Part shown: positions 35,759 through 44,166 of the stretch, one piece after another
Position numbering within the stretch: position 1 is the first letter of the stretch
How the letters are laid out: every line of letters starts with the position of its first letter
The notes under the pieces: generated by a model
What the model was told of the DNA's origin: nothing
The model's database searches: none
Seen by the model: only the letters and a program-made list of their open reading frames with translations
Position numbers and translations under genes: made by a program
Assembly (NCBI RefSeq): GCF_900107935.1
Contig: NZ_FNVG01000029.1
Coordinates: forward strand, 1 to 49,676
Origin: Vibrio hangzhouensis
GTDB taxonomy: Bacteria; Pseudomonadota; Gammaproteobacteria; Enterobacterales; Vibrionaceae
DNA length: 49,676 bases
Direction of reading: 5' to 3'

Positions 35759-36214
35759 ATGAAAGGAATTATCAGTAGCTTTGCCTTCATTGGCCTGGCT
35801 CTGTTATTGCTCTTTTCTTTTGATAGTCGTGCTTTCGCAGCCAACGAATACGCCGTGTTTACCCTCAATCAAGAGTTTGACGAACTAACACGAAGCAAAG
35901 CTAGAATGCTTTATCGTGGCAAAGCCAAATCGCTCCAGGGAACGCGAATTGAGTTGTCAGACTGGCCTGAAAGCTCCTCAGAGCGCTCTGAATTTTACCA
36001 ATCATTATTAGGAAAAGATGTCGCACAAATGAATGCCTACTGGGCCAGTTTGTCTTTTTCTGGTAAGGCCCGTCCCCCTAAAGAAATGGACAGCGCCAGT
36101 GTCAGCAGTCTGGTGATCTGGCTTGCAGAAAAGTCTAACCGTATTGGCTATGCCCCTCTCTCCGAGATCCCGGCTGAGGCTAACGTCCTTTATGTTGTTG
36201 GTAAGGAGCAATAA
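35759..36214 (+). CDS. Small PstS-like (phosphate-binding-protein-like) exported protein
   Basis: 151 residues from ATG 35759; an upstream ATG at 35726 adds 11 residues before the same signal peptide, and the choice is uncertain. The signal peptide ends near RAFA. The mature part (YAVFTLNQEFDELTRSKARMLYRGKAKSLQGTRIELSDWP) resembles one lobe of PstS-like substrate-binding proteins that are too short to be full PstS. The next gene, a porin-like protein, starts two bases after its stop, so the two are cotranscribed. Phosphate binding is a guess from the fold. Confidence 0.75.
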   Translation: MKGIISSFAFIGLALLLLFSFDSRAFAANEYAVFTLNQEFDELTRSKARMLYRGKAKSLQGTRIELSDWPESSSERSEFYQSLLGKDVAQMNAYWASLSFSGKARPPKEMDSASVSSLVIWLAEKSNRIGYAPLSEIPAEANVLYVVGKEQ

Positions 36215-36216
36215 TA

Positions 36217-37290
36217 ATGATAAAACAACTTGTTGTGTTATGTGCGGCCTTCATGACGTTACCTGCTTTGGCTGCGATTGATATTACCGACAACTTTTCT
36301 GTGAGCGGTTTTGGCTCAACATCATGGGCGCGCTCGGATAACAGTACCCCTCTATTGGTGAATCGAGAAATTGCCAATGAAAACTGTTGGGATTGCGATA
36401 CGGTGTTTGGGATCCAGGCTGATTACTATCAGGGTGGATTACATGCTTCTGCTCAGGTAGTGAAACGACCTCAAAAGCATTGGAGTGAGCCCCATCTTGA
36501 GTGGGCGTATTTAGGGTATTCTTTTTCGGACTGGCAGGCTACCGTTGGGCGTCAACGCCTTCCTTACGGTCTTGCCTCTGAATATTTCTATGTGGGCCAT
36601 GCCTATACCGCTGCCAGATTGCAACAAGACTATTATAACTCGCTGTTAGGCATTACTTCATATGATGGTGTGAGTCTGAAATGGAGTTCGTCATTAAATG
36701 ACTCAACGCTAATTTCACTGGTGCCATTCTATGGGATGGGGACCGACGGAGAGTTTATTCGTTACACTTCTCAACTATCACTCAAGTTCAAATCTGATTA
36801 TACCTATGGGGTCAATGGAACACTTGAAGGCGATCAGTACAAACTGAATCTGGTTTACTTCCGCTCAAAATATCAGGAAATTGCTCGATTTGATCAACTT
36901 GGTTTAGTTATTGATGACACGCCGAAAGTGCATTTTGAACTCTATTCTCTTGGCTTTGAGTATGATTTCCAGCCGGTCAAAGTGACCATAGAGGGGCAGA
37001 AAAACGACGAGAACGCGGCGTGGTATCTGCAAGCCGATTATCGACTTCAGTCATTCGTGCCTTATGTGAGTTACGGCCAATCATTTAACGGCGACTATGA
37101 CATGACCAATGATACTTATACGGTGGGACTTCGCTATGATCTGATCTACAACGTGTCACTGAACGCCGAGTGGAACAGGCTGCAGTCTCAGCAGAATGAA
37201 AATGGCACTTATTATCGCGGGGCTTTTCTTGATGCTCCAAGCGAACCTTCAGCCAACTTATATACAGTGATGGTGAACTTTGTGTTCTAA
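36217..37290 (+). CDS. Outer-membrane porin-like protein
   Basis: 357 residues. The signal peptide (IKQLVVLCAAFMTLPALA) ends at about residue 19. The rest is made of alternating, aromatic-rich amphipathic strands (WAYLGYSFSDWQATVGRQRLPYG, YTVGLRYDLIYNVSLNAEW), and the C-terminus is VNFVF, with the final Phe of beta-barrel proteins. CWDCD near residue 51 could form a disulfide. It is coupled to the PstS-like gene upstream, so the pair may move and sense the same solute. The substrate is unknown. Confidence 0.82.
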   Translation: MIKQLVVLCAAFMTLPALAAIDITDNFSVSGFGSTSWARSDNSTPLLVNREIANENCWDCDTVFGIQADYYQGGLHASAQVVKRPQKHWSEPHLEWAYLGYSFSDWQATVGRQRLPYGLASEYFYVGHAYTAARLQQDYYNSLLGITSYDGVSLKWSSSLNDSTLISLVPFYGMGTDGEFIRYTSQLSLKFKSDYTYGVNGTLEGDQYKLNLVYFRSKYQEIARFDQLGLVIDDTPKVHFELYSLGFEYDFQPVKVTIEGQKNDENAAWYLQADYRLQSFVPYVSYGQSFNGDYDMTNDTYTVGLRYDLIYNVSLNAEWNRLQSQQNENGTYYRGAFLDAPSEPSANLYTVMVNFVF

Positions 37291-37328
37291 CACCAGTTAT
37301 TGTTGGAGTGGTCTGCGTTTAGAACCAA

Positions 37329-37362
37329 AAAAGAGGGCGACTGATATCAGTCGCCCTCTTTT
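37329..37362. terminator. Bidirectional terminator, perfect palindrome
   Basis: A perfect 34-bp inverted repeat centred between 37345 and 37346, with A4 at one end and T4 at the other (GAGGGCGACTGAT arm). It lies between the convergent porin-like and DUF368 genes and can serve both. Confidence 0.9.
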
Positions 37363-37382
37363 CAGACTAGCGGGTGATGCAG

Positions 37383-38303
37383 TTATTCACCATTTTCCGC
37401 CACCTTTTCAAGTGCCAGAACCAGGCCAATTGCTGCCAGCATCAATACGACTGCAATCGCCAGTTGTGATGGTTGACCCGTTACTGACTCAAAGTTGAAC
37501 GGTGACAGGTTCTCTTGAATAAGCGGCACTTGCTCTCCTTTAGAGTTAATGCGCCAAGAGATGGTTTCTTTCCATGGCCATAGTTTTGGTAATGTACCTA
37601 GCATTAGACCAGTCAGGAACACTAATGCGAAATCACGGTAGCGTTTTAGTAACCATGACAGGACATGAGAGAATGACAACAGACCAATCAAACAGCCCAT
37701 CGCAAACAGTGCCATTACGTCGATTTGTAGACCCTTCACAGCGCCCAATACCGGCGTGTACATACCTAGTAGTAATAGAATGAAGCTGCCCGAGATACCA
37801 GGAAGAATCATGGCACAAATTGCGATACAGCCAGCGAAAAAGATGTTGATGCTGGTTGGGTCCATTTGCAGTGGTTTTAATACCGTGATGCTGTAGGCGA
37901 ATACCGCACCAAGTAATAAGAACACGAAACGCGATAGTGTTTTGTGTTCCACTTGTCTCATCATGTGATAAACAGACACCATGATCAGGCCAAAGAAGAA
38001 AGACCACACAGGAACTGGATGGGTTTCTAATGCCCACGAGATGAATTTTGCCAGTGACAGAATGGAGGTCAGAATGCCACCAAACAAAGCAATCAAGAAA
38101 AAGCCGTTAATATAGTTGAACGCCGCTTTGAAGCCTTTACGCTTCCAGATGCCAAGCAGGCTTGGGTTTACACGGCGAATGCTCTCCAACAGTGTGTCGT
38201 AAATACCGGTGATAAAGGCGATAGTACCGCCTGATACGCCAGGCACGACGTCTGCCGCACCCATCGCCATTCCTTTTAAGAATGTAGTCAGATAGTTCTT
38301 CAT
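37383..38303 (-). CDS. DUF368-family undecaprenyl-phosphate translocase homologue
   Basis: 306 residues from ATG 38303 (MKNYLTTFLKGMAMGAADVVPGVSGGT); an open frame to 38345 lacks support. It has eight or more membrane helices and the paired family motifs GAADVVPGVSGGTIAF near residue 15 and ILPGISGSFILLLLG near 165. DUF368 proteins, including V. cholerae VCA0040, were shown to be needed for recycling undecaprenyl phosphate across the inner membrane (PopT/UptA work). The same role is expected here. Confidence 0.9.
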   Translation of the reverse strand: MKNYLTTFLKGMAMGAADVVPGVSGGTIAFITGIYDTLLESIRRVNPSLLGIWKRKGFKAAFNYINGFFLIALFGGILTSILSLAKFISWALETHPVPVWSFFFGLIMVSVYHMMRQVEHKTLSRFVFLLLGAVFAYSITVLKPLQMDPTSINIFFAGCIAICAMILPGISGSFILLLLGMYTPVLGAVKGLQIDVMALFAMGCLIGLLSFSHVLSWLLKRYRDFALVFLTGLMLGTLPKLWPWKETISWRINSKGEQVPLIQENLSPFNFESVTGQPSQLAIAVVLMLAAIGLVLALEKVAENGE

Positions 38304-38487
38304 GATTTTTTCTTGGTTTAAAAAGTTGATGCAGAGTATACCCAAGTTGTTTCAAGATGCACTAATCAATTCGCGCAACAATGAACCAACTTATCAGGTC
38401 AAATTAATATGAATTTAGGGTTTATATATGTCAGCGAAACATCGGCAAAAGTTCCGCTGGAAAGTAAATAAAACCAAAGCTTCAGGC

Positions 38488-38499
38488 TTGTCTAGACAA
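38488..38499. promoter_or_regulatory. Candidate PhnF operator 1
   Basis: TTGTCTAGACAA is a perfect 12-bp palindrome that fits the TGTCTAGACA-like operators of HutC-subfamily GntR proteins, to which PhnF belongs. It is 193 bp before the phnF ATG. Confidence 0.65.
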
Positions 38500-38539
38500 C
38501 TGTTTCATACCGCTAATCTGTTGCGATTTTGCAACCAAA

Positions 38540-38557
38540 CCGACACGTAAGCGTCAT
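38540..38557 (+). promoter_or_regulatory. Weak Pho-box-like element
   Basis: CCGACAC and GCGTCAT begin 11 bp apart, as the half-sites of a Pho box do. They match CTGTCAT at four and five of seven bases. PhoB control of phn operons is well known, but this match is poor. Confidence 0.25.
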
Positions 38558-38657
38558 ATTCCACCCGCAAAGTACTTCTATCGACTGGACGTTCTCAGAA
38601 AAATAAACGGGGAAAGTTAGCCCAATACCTACATTTCCCTTGGCTGCAACTGAGAAC

Positions 38658-38669
38658 TTATCTAGACAA
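38658..38669. promoter_or_regulatory. Candidate PhnF operator 2
   Basis: TTATCTAGACAA differs from operator 1 by a single base. It ends 22 bp before the phnF ATG, where a bound repressor would block transcription. Its spacing from operator 1 is 170 bp, close to a whole number of helical turns. Confidence 0.65.
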
Positions 38670-38691
38670 ATCATCAGGTACAGGAGCCACT

Positions 38692-39387
38692 ATGCCCGTT
38701 TACTTAGACATTGCTATCGAACTGGAGCAAGAAGTTCGCGAGCGATACGCGCCGGGGGACTATCTGCCTTCAGAAGGGCAACTTGCCAAACGTTTTGACG
38801 TCAACCGACATACCTTGCGTCGTGCAATCGATGAATTGGTGAGTACTGGCATGGTTCAACGTCATCAAGGCAAAGGCAATATGGTGATACGGCAGCCTAG
38901 TGAGTATCACGTGCATTCGGGCGCGCACTTTACCAAGAATCTGATTGAACAAGGGGCAAGGCCGCGTTGCGAAGTGATTCAACATCGAGTGCTTGTCGCA
39001 CCTATGGACATCGCAGTCAATCTTGGCGTCTCAGAAGGCAGCAAGATCATCCATATTCGCACACTGCGAAAAACCGAAGAGTGTCCTCGTACCATCATTG
39101 ATCACTACTTAGCCAATATAGAGTGGTGGAGCATTTTGAAGAATTACCAAAGTGGTTCATTACACGAATTCATTAAACGTGGGCTCGATATAGAGCTTGA
39201 GCGCAAAGAGACCCGAGTGAGCGCCAAAACGCCAACGGGTGAAGAGTGCCGGTTGCTGCAAATTACACAAAGCACACCAATTCTAAGAGTAAAAACCAAG
39301 AACGTTATCAAGGGAACCAACATGGTGGCCGAGTTTTCGACCTCCAATAGCCGTTCCGACGCAACTGAAATAGTAATGGAGCATTAA
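38692..39387 (+). CDS. phnF: PhnF, GntR-family regulator of phosphonate genes
   Basis: 231 residues. The GntR winged HTH is at about 10-70 (YLPSEGQLAKRFDVNRHTLRRAIDELVSTGMVQRHQGKGN) and the UTRA effector domain at about 90-225. It is the first gene of the phn operon, and phnG starts directly after its stop codon with no gap. It probably represses the operon, itself included, through the two palindromes upstream. Confidence 0.93.
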   Translation: MPVYLDIAIELEQEVRERYAPGDYLPSEGQLAKRFDVNRHTLRRAIDELVSTGMVQRHQGKGNMVIRQPSEYHVHSGAHFTKNLIEQGARPRCEVIQHRVLVAPMDIAVNLGVSEGSKIIHIRTLRKTEECPRTIIDHYLANIEWWSILKNYQSGSLHEFIKRGLDIELERKETRVSAKTPTGEECRLLQITQSTPILRVKTKNVIKGTNMVAEFSTSNSRSDATEIVMEH

Positions 39388-39834
39388 ATGACTGCTGTGA
39401 GCGAGAGAGCAAGCTGGATGTCAACACTGGCACAAAGTCAGAAGAACGAGTTAGAGCAACTGTGGCACGAAACCAAGATTGAAGCGAGCTATCAGATGGT
39501 GCGTCAACCCGAAATCGGGTTGGCACAGGTCCGTGCTCGAATGGGGGGGAGCGGTCGTGAGTTCAATATGGGCGATGCGACGATCACTCGAGCTGTCGTC
39601 AAATTGGCCAGTGGGGAGATGGGTTACAGCTACTTGCGCGGTCGCAATAAAACGCAAGCAGAGCTGGCTGCCGTCATTGATGGCCTGCTACAGACCCAGT
39701 CGCACCATGAGCAGTTGATGCGCATGGTTATTGAACCCTTAGCGGCGATGAAACAAGAGCAGCATCAACTCAGAGCAAAAGAAGTGGCGACCAGTAAGGT
39801 GGACTTTTTCACCATGGTACGCGGTGAAGATTGA
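39388..39834 (+). CDS. phnG: PhnG, C-P lyase core subunit
   Basis: 148 residues, the usual PhnG length, with the family sequence VRARMGGSGREFNMGDATITRAVVKL near residue 50. PhnG, H, I and J form the C-P lyase core complex; with PhnI and others it makes ribose-1-triphosphonate derivatives from ATP and a phosphonate. The start is contiguous with phnF. Confidence 0.95.
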   Translation: MTAVSERASWMSTLAQSQKNELEQLWHETKIEASYQMVRQPEIGLAQVRARMGGSGREFNMGDATITRAVVKLASGEMGYSYLRGRNKTQAELAAVIDGLLQTQSHHEQLMRMVIEPLAAMKQEQHQLRAKEVATSKVDFFTMVRGED

Positions 39835-39889
39835 TTCAAGGAACATGAACAAGTTTGGTTTAACGAATTAACCAAGTAAGGCAGAGATA

Positions 39890-40540
39890 ATGACCACAAT
39901 TACTACTGCATTTGAAGATGCAGTCCACGACAGCCAGCAGTGCTTCAGATTACTGCTTAAGGCGATGTCTGAACCGGGTGAGCTAGTCACTCTAGATAGA
40001 AGCGAAGGCTTTGGCGCGATGCAAAAAGCAGCGACACAAACCTTGTTGAGCTTAAGCGACAATGCCACGCCGATATGGCTTTCAGAGTCACACCTAAAAG
40101 ACGCCGTAATTCGTGAAAATATTCGCTTTCACTGTGGCAGTCCGGTCACCGAAATACAAAACAATGCCAGCTTTGCTGTGATTGCTGAACAAGATTTGGC
40201 TGATTTTGATTGGAACAACGCCACATTTAGCCTTGGCTGTGAAGAGTACCCGGATCAGTCTACGACGGTCATCGTTGAGCTAAGCAGGTTGAGCAGCTTG
40301 GGCAATGGTTCGGTCGCGAATCAATCCAAAGGTGACATCACGCTAACGCTATCAGGGCCGGGGATCGAATCACAATCGGTGTTGAACATTGGTGTTGTAT
40401 CTCAGGAATTTCAGCACTTCTTACAAGGACGCCAAGAGCACTTTGCCTTTCCACTTGGTATCGATTTGGTCTTGGTCAGTGACGAGATCATTGCCTGCCT
40501 ACCACGTACCACACTTGTCGAGGTGAACTCATGTATGTAG
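39890..40540 (+). CDS. phnH: PhnH, C-P lyase core subunit
   Basis: 216 residues, a little longer than E. coli PhnH (about 194). The N-terminus (FEDAVHDSQQCFRLLLKAMSEPGE) and the GPGIESQS segment near residue 160 are typical. A 55-bp gap separates it from phnG. Its end overlaps the phnI start by 10 bp, which points to coupled translation. It is a structural component of the PhnGHIJ complex. Confidence 0.94.
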   Translation: MTTITTAFEDAVHDSQQCFRLLLKAMSEPGELVTLDRSEGFGAMQKAATQTLLSLSDNATPIWLSESHLKDAVIRENIRFHCGSPVTEIQNNASFAVIAEQDLADFDWNNATFSLGCEEYPDQSTTVIVELSRLSSLGNGSVANQSKGDITLTLSGPGIESQSVLNIGVVSQEFQHFLQGRQEHFAFPLGIDLVLVSDEIIACLPRTTLVEVNSCM

Positions 40541-41637
40541 CAGTAAAAGGTGGTGAGAAAGCCATTAACAACGCCCATCAGCTACAGGCTAAAAAGCGTC
40601 GTGGTAATACTGAACTGGCTGAACTGACAGTGGCACAAATTAGCGAGCAGCTCTCTGGCAGTGTTGATCGTGTGATGACCGAAGGTGGTATATATGACCG
40701 TGAGTTAGCCGCACTGGCTGTAAAGCAAGCGAACGGCGATCTCGTAGAAGCAATCTTCTTACTGCGTGCTTATCGCACCACGTTGCCGCGCCTTTCGGTT
40801 TCACAGGCTGTGAACACCAGTGAAATGCGTATTGAGCGCCGCATCTCCGCCACTTATAAAGATCTGCCTGGCGGCCAAGTATTGGGGCCGACGTATGACT
40901 ATACCCATCGTCTGTTGGACTTTAGTTTGATTGCTGAAGGTGAAGCACCGCGAGTGGACACCTCAGATGTTCAAGCGATGGAAACTTGCCCTCAAGTGAT
41001 GAGCATTCTTGAAAATCTCGACTTGATGACGACTGAAGAAGATAACCAACAAACCCCAGAAGATATCACCATGCATCCGGTGAACTATCCATGTGATCGC
41101 AGTGCGCGATTACAGAACTTGGTTCGCGGCGATGAAGGATTCTTGCTGGCACTTGGCTATTCGACGCAGCGCGGCTATGGACGACATCACCCGTTTGCTG
41201 GCGAAATCCGCATCGGTTTCTGCGATTTAACGTTGGTACCTGAGGAGCTCGGCTTTGCTATTGATATCGGTGAGGTTGAGCTGACCGAGTGCCAAATGGT
41301 GAATGGGTTTGTGGGTAGCAAGACAGAGAAAGCCAAACTGACACGCGGCTATGGTTTGACGTTTGGTTCGACCGAGCGCAAGGCGATGTCGATGGCGCTG
41401 GTGGACCGCTCGTTGCAGGCGGCAGAGTACGACGAAGCCGTTGATGGTCCGGCTCAGGACGAAGAATTTGTGTTATCGCATTCGGATAACGTCGAAGCGG
41501 CAGGCTTTGTCTCGCATTTAAAACTGCCTCACTACGTGGACTTCCAAGCAGAGCTAGAGCTGCTTCGTAAGATGCACAAAGAGGATGATGAATTGATTCA
41601 ATCGCAAGGCGAACAAAACCAGGAGAGCCAGTCATGA
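40531..41637 (+). CDS. phnI: PhnI, C-P lyase core subunit (nucleosidase component)
   Basis: 368 residues (E. coli about 354). The typical start MYVAVKGGEKAINNAHQL and the SGSVDRVMTEGGIYDRELAALA region are present. PhnI provides the active site that displaces adenine from ATP with the phosphonate. The C-terminal tail is rich in Asp, Glu and Gln. It overlaps phnJ by four bases (ATGA). Confidence 0.95.
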   Translation: MYVAVKGGEKAINNAHQLQAKKRRGNTELAELTVAQISEQLSGSVDRVMTEGGIYDRELAALAVKQANGDLVEAIFLLRAYRTTLPRLSVSQAVNTSEMRIERRISATYKDLPGGQVLGPTYDYTHRLLDFSLIAEGEAPRVDTSDVQAMETCPQVMSILENLDLMTTEEDNQQTPEDITMHPVNYPCDRSARLQNLVRGDEGFLLALGYSTQRGYGRHHPFAGEIRIGFCDLTLVPEELGFAIDIGEVELTECQMVNGFVGSKTEKAKLTRGYGLTFGSTERKAMSMALVDRSLQAAEYDEAVDGPAQDEEFVLSHSDNVEAAGFVSHLKLPHYVDFQAELELLRKMHKEDDELIQSQGEQNQESQS

Positions 41638-42533
41638 GCCAAGTATCAACCCATACTCAGGCGCAAGGTGTGACCGGCTACAACTACGGTTACCTTGATG
41701 AACAAACCAAACGAATGATTCGTCGCGCTCTGCTCAAAGCGGTTGCCATTCCGGGCTATCAAGTGCCGTTTGGTGGTCGAGAGATGCCAATGCCATACGG
41801 CTGGGGAACCGGCGGCGTTCAGATCACCGCAGCGATCATCGGTCAAACCGACACGTTGAAAGTGATTGACCAAGGCGCCGACGACACAACCAACGCAGTT
41901 TCCATTCGAGAGTTTTTCAAGTCGGTGGCGAGTGCGAAAACCACCGAGAAAACCGTAGACGCCTCGATCATTCAAACGCGTCACCGTATTCCGGAAATTA
42001 CCCTCGATAAAGATCAGATCTTGGTGTATCAGGTGCCGATTCCAGAGCCGCTGCGCTTTATCGAACCGCGAGAGACGGAAACGCGCAAAATGCACGCGCT
42101 AGAAGAGTACGGAATCATGCACGTCAAACTGTATGAAGACATCGCACGATTTGGTCACATTGCGACATCTTACGCGTATCCGGTTTGCGTCAATGATCGC
42201 TACATCATGGACCCTTCACCGATCCCTAAGTTTGATAACCCGAAAATGGACAATATGGCAGCGCTTCAGCTGTTCGGTGCGGGTCGTGAAAAACGAATCT
42301 ATGCCATTCCGCCATATACCAAAGTGAAGAGTTTAGATTTTGAAGATCATCCATTTGAAATCCAAAAATGGGATGAACCGTGTGCCATTTGTGGCGCAAC
42401 GGACACCTTCCTTGACGAGGTTGTTATGGATGACAAAGGCAATCATATGTTCGTTTGTTCAGATACTGATTACTGTTCACAGCAAGTAGAACAACACACC
42501 ATCCATGCTAAGGAAACGGAGAGTCACGCATGA
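41634..42533 (+). CDS. phnJ: PhnJ, radical-SAM C-P lyase
   Basis: 299 residues. The catalytic cysteines are all present: Cys250, Cys253, Cys275 and Cys281, with the same CX2CX21CX5C spacing as E. coli PhnJ (241/244/266/272). There the first three hold the 4Fe-4S cluster and the last carries the thiyl radical. It cleaves the C-P bond of 5-phosphoribosyl-1-phosphonate, releasing alkane and the cyclic phosphate. It overlaps phnI and phnK by four bases each. Confidence 0.97.
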   Translation: MSQVSTHTQAQGVTGYNYGYLDEQTKRMIRRALLKAVAIPGYQVPFGGREMPMPYGWGTGGVQITAAIIGQTDTLKVIDQGADDTTNAVSIREFFKSVASAKTTEKTVDASIIQTRHRIPEITLDKDQILVYQVPIPEPLRFIEPRETETRKMHALEEYGIMHVKLYEDIARFGHIATSYAYPVCVNDRYIMDPSPIPKFDNPKMDNMAALQLFGAGREKRIYAIPPYTKVKSLDFEDHPFEIQKWDEPCAICGATDTFLDEVVMDDKGNHMFVCSDTDYCSQQVEQHTIHAKETESHA

Positions 42534-43372
42534 GCACGTTAGCGGTAAAACAGCCAACATTTGACACCAATACCTCTGATGTAAGTGAGCAGCCACTATT
42601 GTCGGTTCGTAGCCTCACAAAGCTTTACGCACCAGGAAAAGGCTTTACCAATGTCTCGTTTGATTTGTATCCCGGCGAAGTGCTAGGCATCGTGGGCGAG
42701 TCGGGTTCAGGCAAAAGTACCTTATTAAAATCACTGTCGGGTCGCCAAACGCCAGACAGCGGTGAAGTGCTTTACATCCGTGGTCGCGCAGAAGATCAGG
42801 TGACGCAACTCGAAGATCTCTATTTGATGGCAGAGAGTCAGCGTCGTCAATTACTGCGCACTGAGTGGGGCGTTGTGCATCAGCACCCGATGGATGGACT
42901 TCGCGGCCGTGTTTCTGCGGGCGGCAATATTGGTGAACGTTTAATGGCCGTGGGCGAGCGTCATTATGGCGACATTCGAACGGCATCAACCAAGTGGCTC
43001 ACTGATGTAGAAATTCCTCAAGACCGAATTGATGACATGCCAACGACGTTTTCTGGTGGTATGCAGCAGCGCTTGCAGATCGCTCGCAACTTAGTGACTC
43101 ACCCGAAACTGATTTTTATGGATGAGCCGACAGGCGGATTGGATGTGTCGGTGCAGGCAAAACTCCTCGACCTGTTGCGTCGCCTTGTCACCGAACTGGA
43201 ACTGGCTGTCGTTATCGTCACTCATGACCTAGCGGTGGCGCGTTTACTGGCTCATCGACTGATGGTGATGCGTCGCAGTGAAGTGGTAGAAACTGGGCTG
43301 ACGGACCAAGTGCTTGATGATCCACAGCACCCTTACACCCAATTACTGGTTTCGTCCGTGTTGCAGAACTGA
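42530..43372 (+). CDS. phnK: PhnK, ABC-type ATPase of the C-P lyase complex
   Basis: 280 residues, about 28 more than E. coli PhnK because of an N-terminal extension. Walker A is GESGSGKST near residue 60, the signature FSGGMQQRLQIARNL near 176 and Walker B LIFMDEPTGGLD near 200. It binds the PhnGHIJ core through PhnJ; it is not a membrane transporter subunit. Confidence 0.95.
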   Translation: MSTLAVKQPTFDTNTSDVSEQPLLSVRSLTKLYAPGKGFTNVSFDLYPGEVLGIVGESGSGKSTLLKSLSGRQTPDSGEVLYIRGRAEDQVTQLEDLYLMAESQRRQLLRTEWGVVHQHPMDGLRGRVSAGGNIGERLMAVGERHYGDIRTASTKWLTDVEIPQDRIDDMPTTFSGGMQQRLQIARNLVTHPKLIFMDEPTGGLDVSVQAKLLDLLRRLVTELELAVVIVTHDLAVARLLAHRLMVMRRSEVVETGLTDQVLDDPQHPYTQLLVSSVLQN

Positions 43373-43396
43373 TGGCTGAATAAAGGAATTACCAAC

Positions 43397-44152
43397 ATGA
43401 CAACTGAAACAAAAATCATCGTTTCCAATGTAAGCAAAACCTTTGTTCTGCATAACCAAAATGGCATTACTTTGGATGTGCTGAACAACGCCAATTTTAG
43501 CGTCGCAAGTGGCGAGTGTGTGGTGCTTAATGGCCGCTCTGGTTCTGGGAAGTCAACCTTGCTACGGGCGCTTTACGCCAATTACCTTGTGGATACGGGC
43601 GACATCGAAGTCGAGCATCAAGGACGCTGGGTCAATATTGCTAAGGCGCAGCCGCGTGAAATCATCAATGTTCGCAAGCATACCATTGGTTGGGTTAGTC
43701 AATTTTTGCGCGTCATTCCTCGTATTAGCGCATTGGAGGTGGTGATGCAGCCGATGTTGGAAATGGGTGGCTGCCGCGATCAAGCTGAGCAAAAAGCGAA
43801 AACACTGCTGACTCGTCTTAATGTACCAGAGCATCTTTGGAACCTTGCTCCGGCCACGTTTTCCGGTGGTGAGCAGCAACGCGTGAATATCGCTCGAGGC
43901 TTTATCGTCGATTATCCCATTCTGCTGTTGGATGAGCCTACGGCGTCGTTAGATGCCACCAACAGTGCGGTTGTGGTGAATCTGATTCAAGAAGCTAAGG
44001 ATCGCGGCGCCGCCATTGTGGGGATTTTCCACGATGAAGCGACTCGAGATCAGGTGGCTGACCGTTTGTATGACGTGAAGAAACAAAACGAAGCCACTCA
44101 ACAGGCCGAGCAGGGCAGTGCTCAGGCAACCCCCATCTCAGCATGCGCATAA
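43397..44152 (+). CDS. phnL: PhnL, ABC-type ATPase of the C-P lyase system
   Basis: 251 residues with a Gln/Ala-rich C-terminal tail beyond the E. coli length (about 226). Walker A is GRSGSGKSTL near residue 47, the signature FSGGEQQRVNIARG near 154 and Walker B LLLDEPTASLD near 174. It starts 24 bp after phnK. It joins PhnK on the core complex in E. coli. Confidence 0.95.
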   Translation: MTTETKIIVSNVSKTFVLHNQNGITLDVLNNANFSVASGECVVLNGRSGSGKSTLLRALYANYLVDTGDIEVEHQGRWVNIAKAQPREIINVRKHTIGWVSQFLRVIPRISALEVVMQPMLEMGGCRDQAEQKAKTLLTRLNVPEHLWNLAPATFSGGEQQRVNIARGFIVDYPILLLDEPTASLDATNSAVVVNLIQEAKDRGAAIVGIFHDEATRDQVADRLYDVKKQNEATQQAEQGSAQATPISACA

Positions 44153-44166
44153 CGGGAGAAAGCAGC

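Larger units (their letters stand above)
38304..38691. promoter_or_regulatory. Control region of the phn operon
   Basis: This 388-bp gap separates the divergent DUF368 gene and phnF. It contains two candidate PhnF operators (38488-38499 and 38658-38669) and a weak Pho-box-like element between them. A good SD (AGGAG) precedes phnF. I could not assign -35/-10 hexamers with confidence. Confidence 0.6.

Noticed and set aside
41258..42095. Minus-strand open frames (125 and 149 codons) inside phnI and phnJ
   Set aside because: They are opposite well-matched C-P lyase genes and lack start signals.
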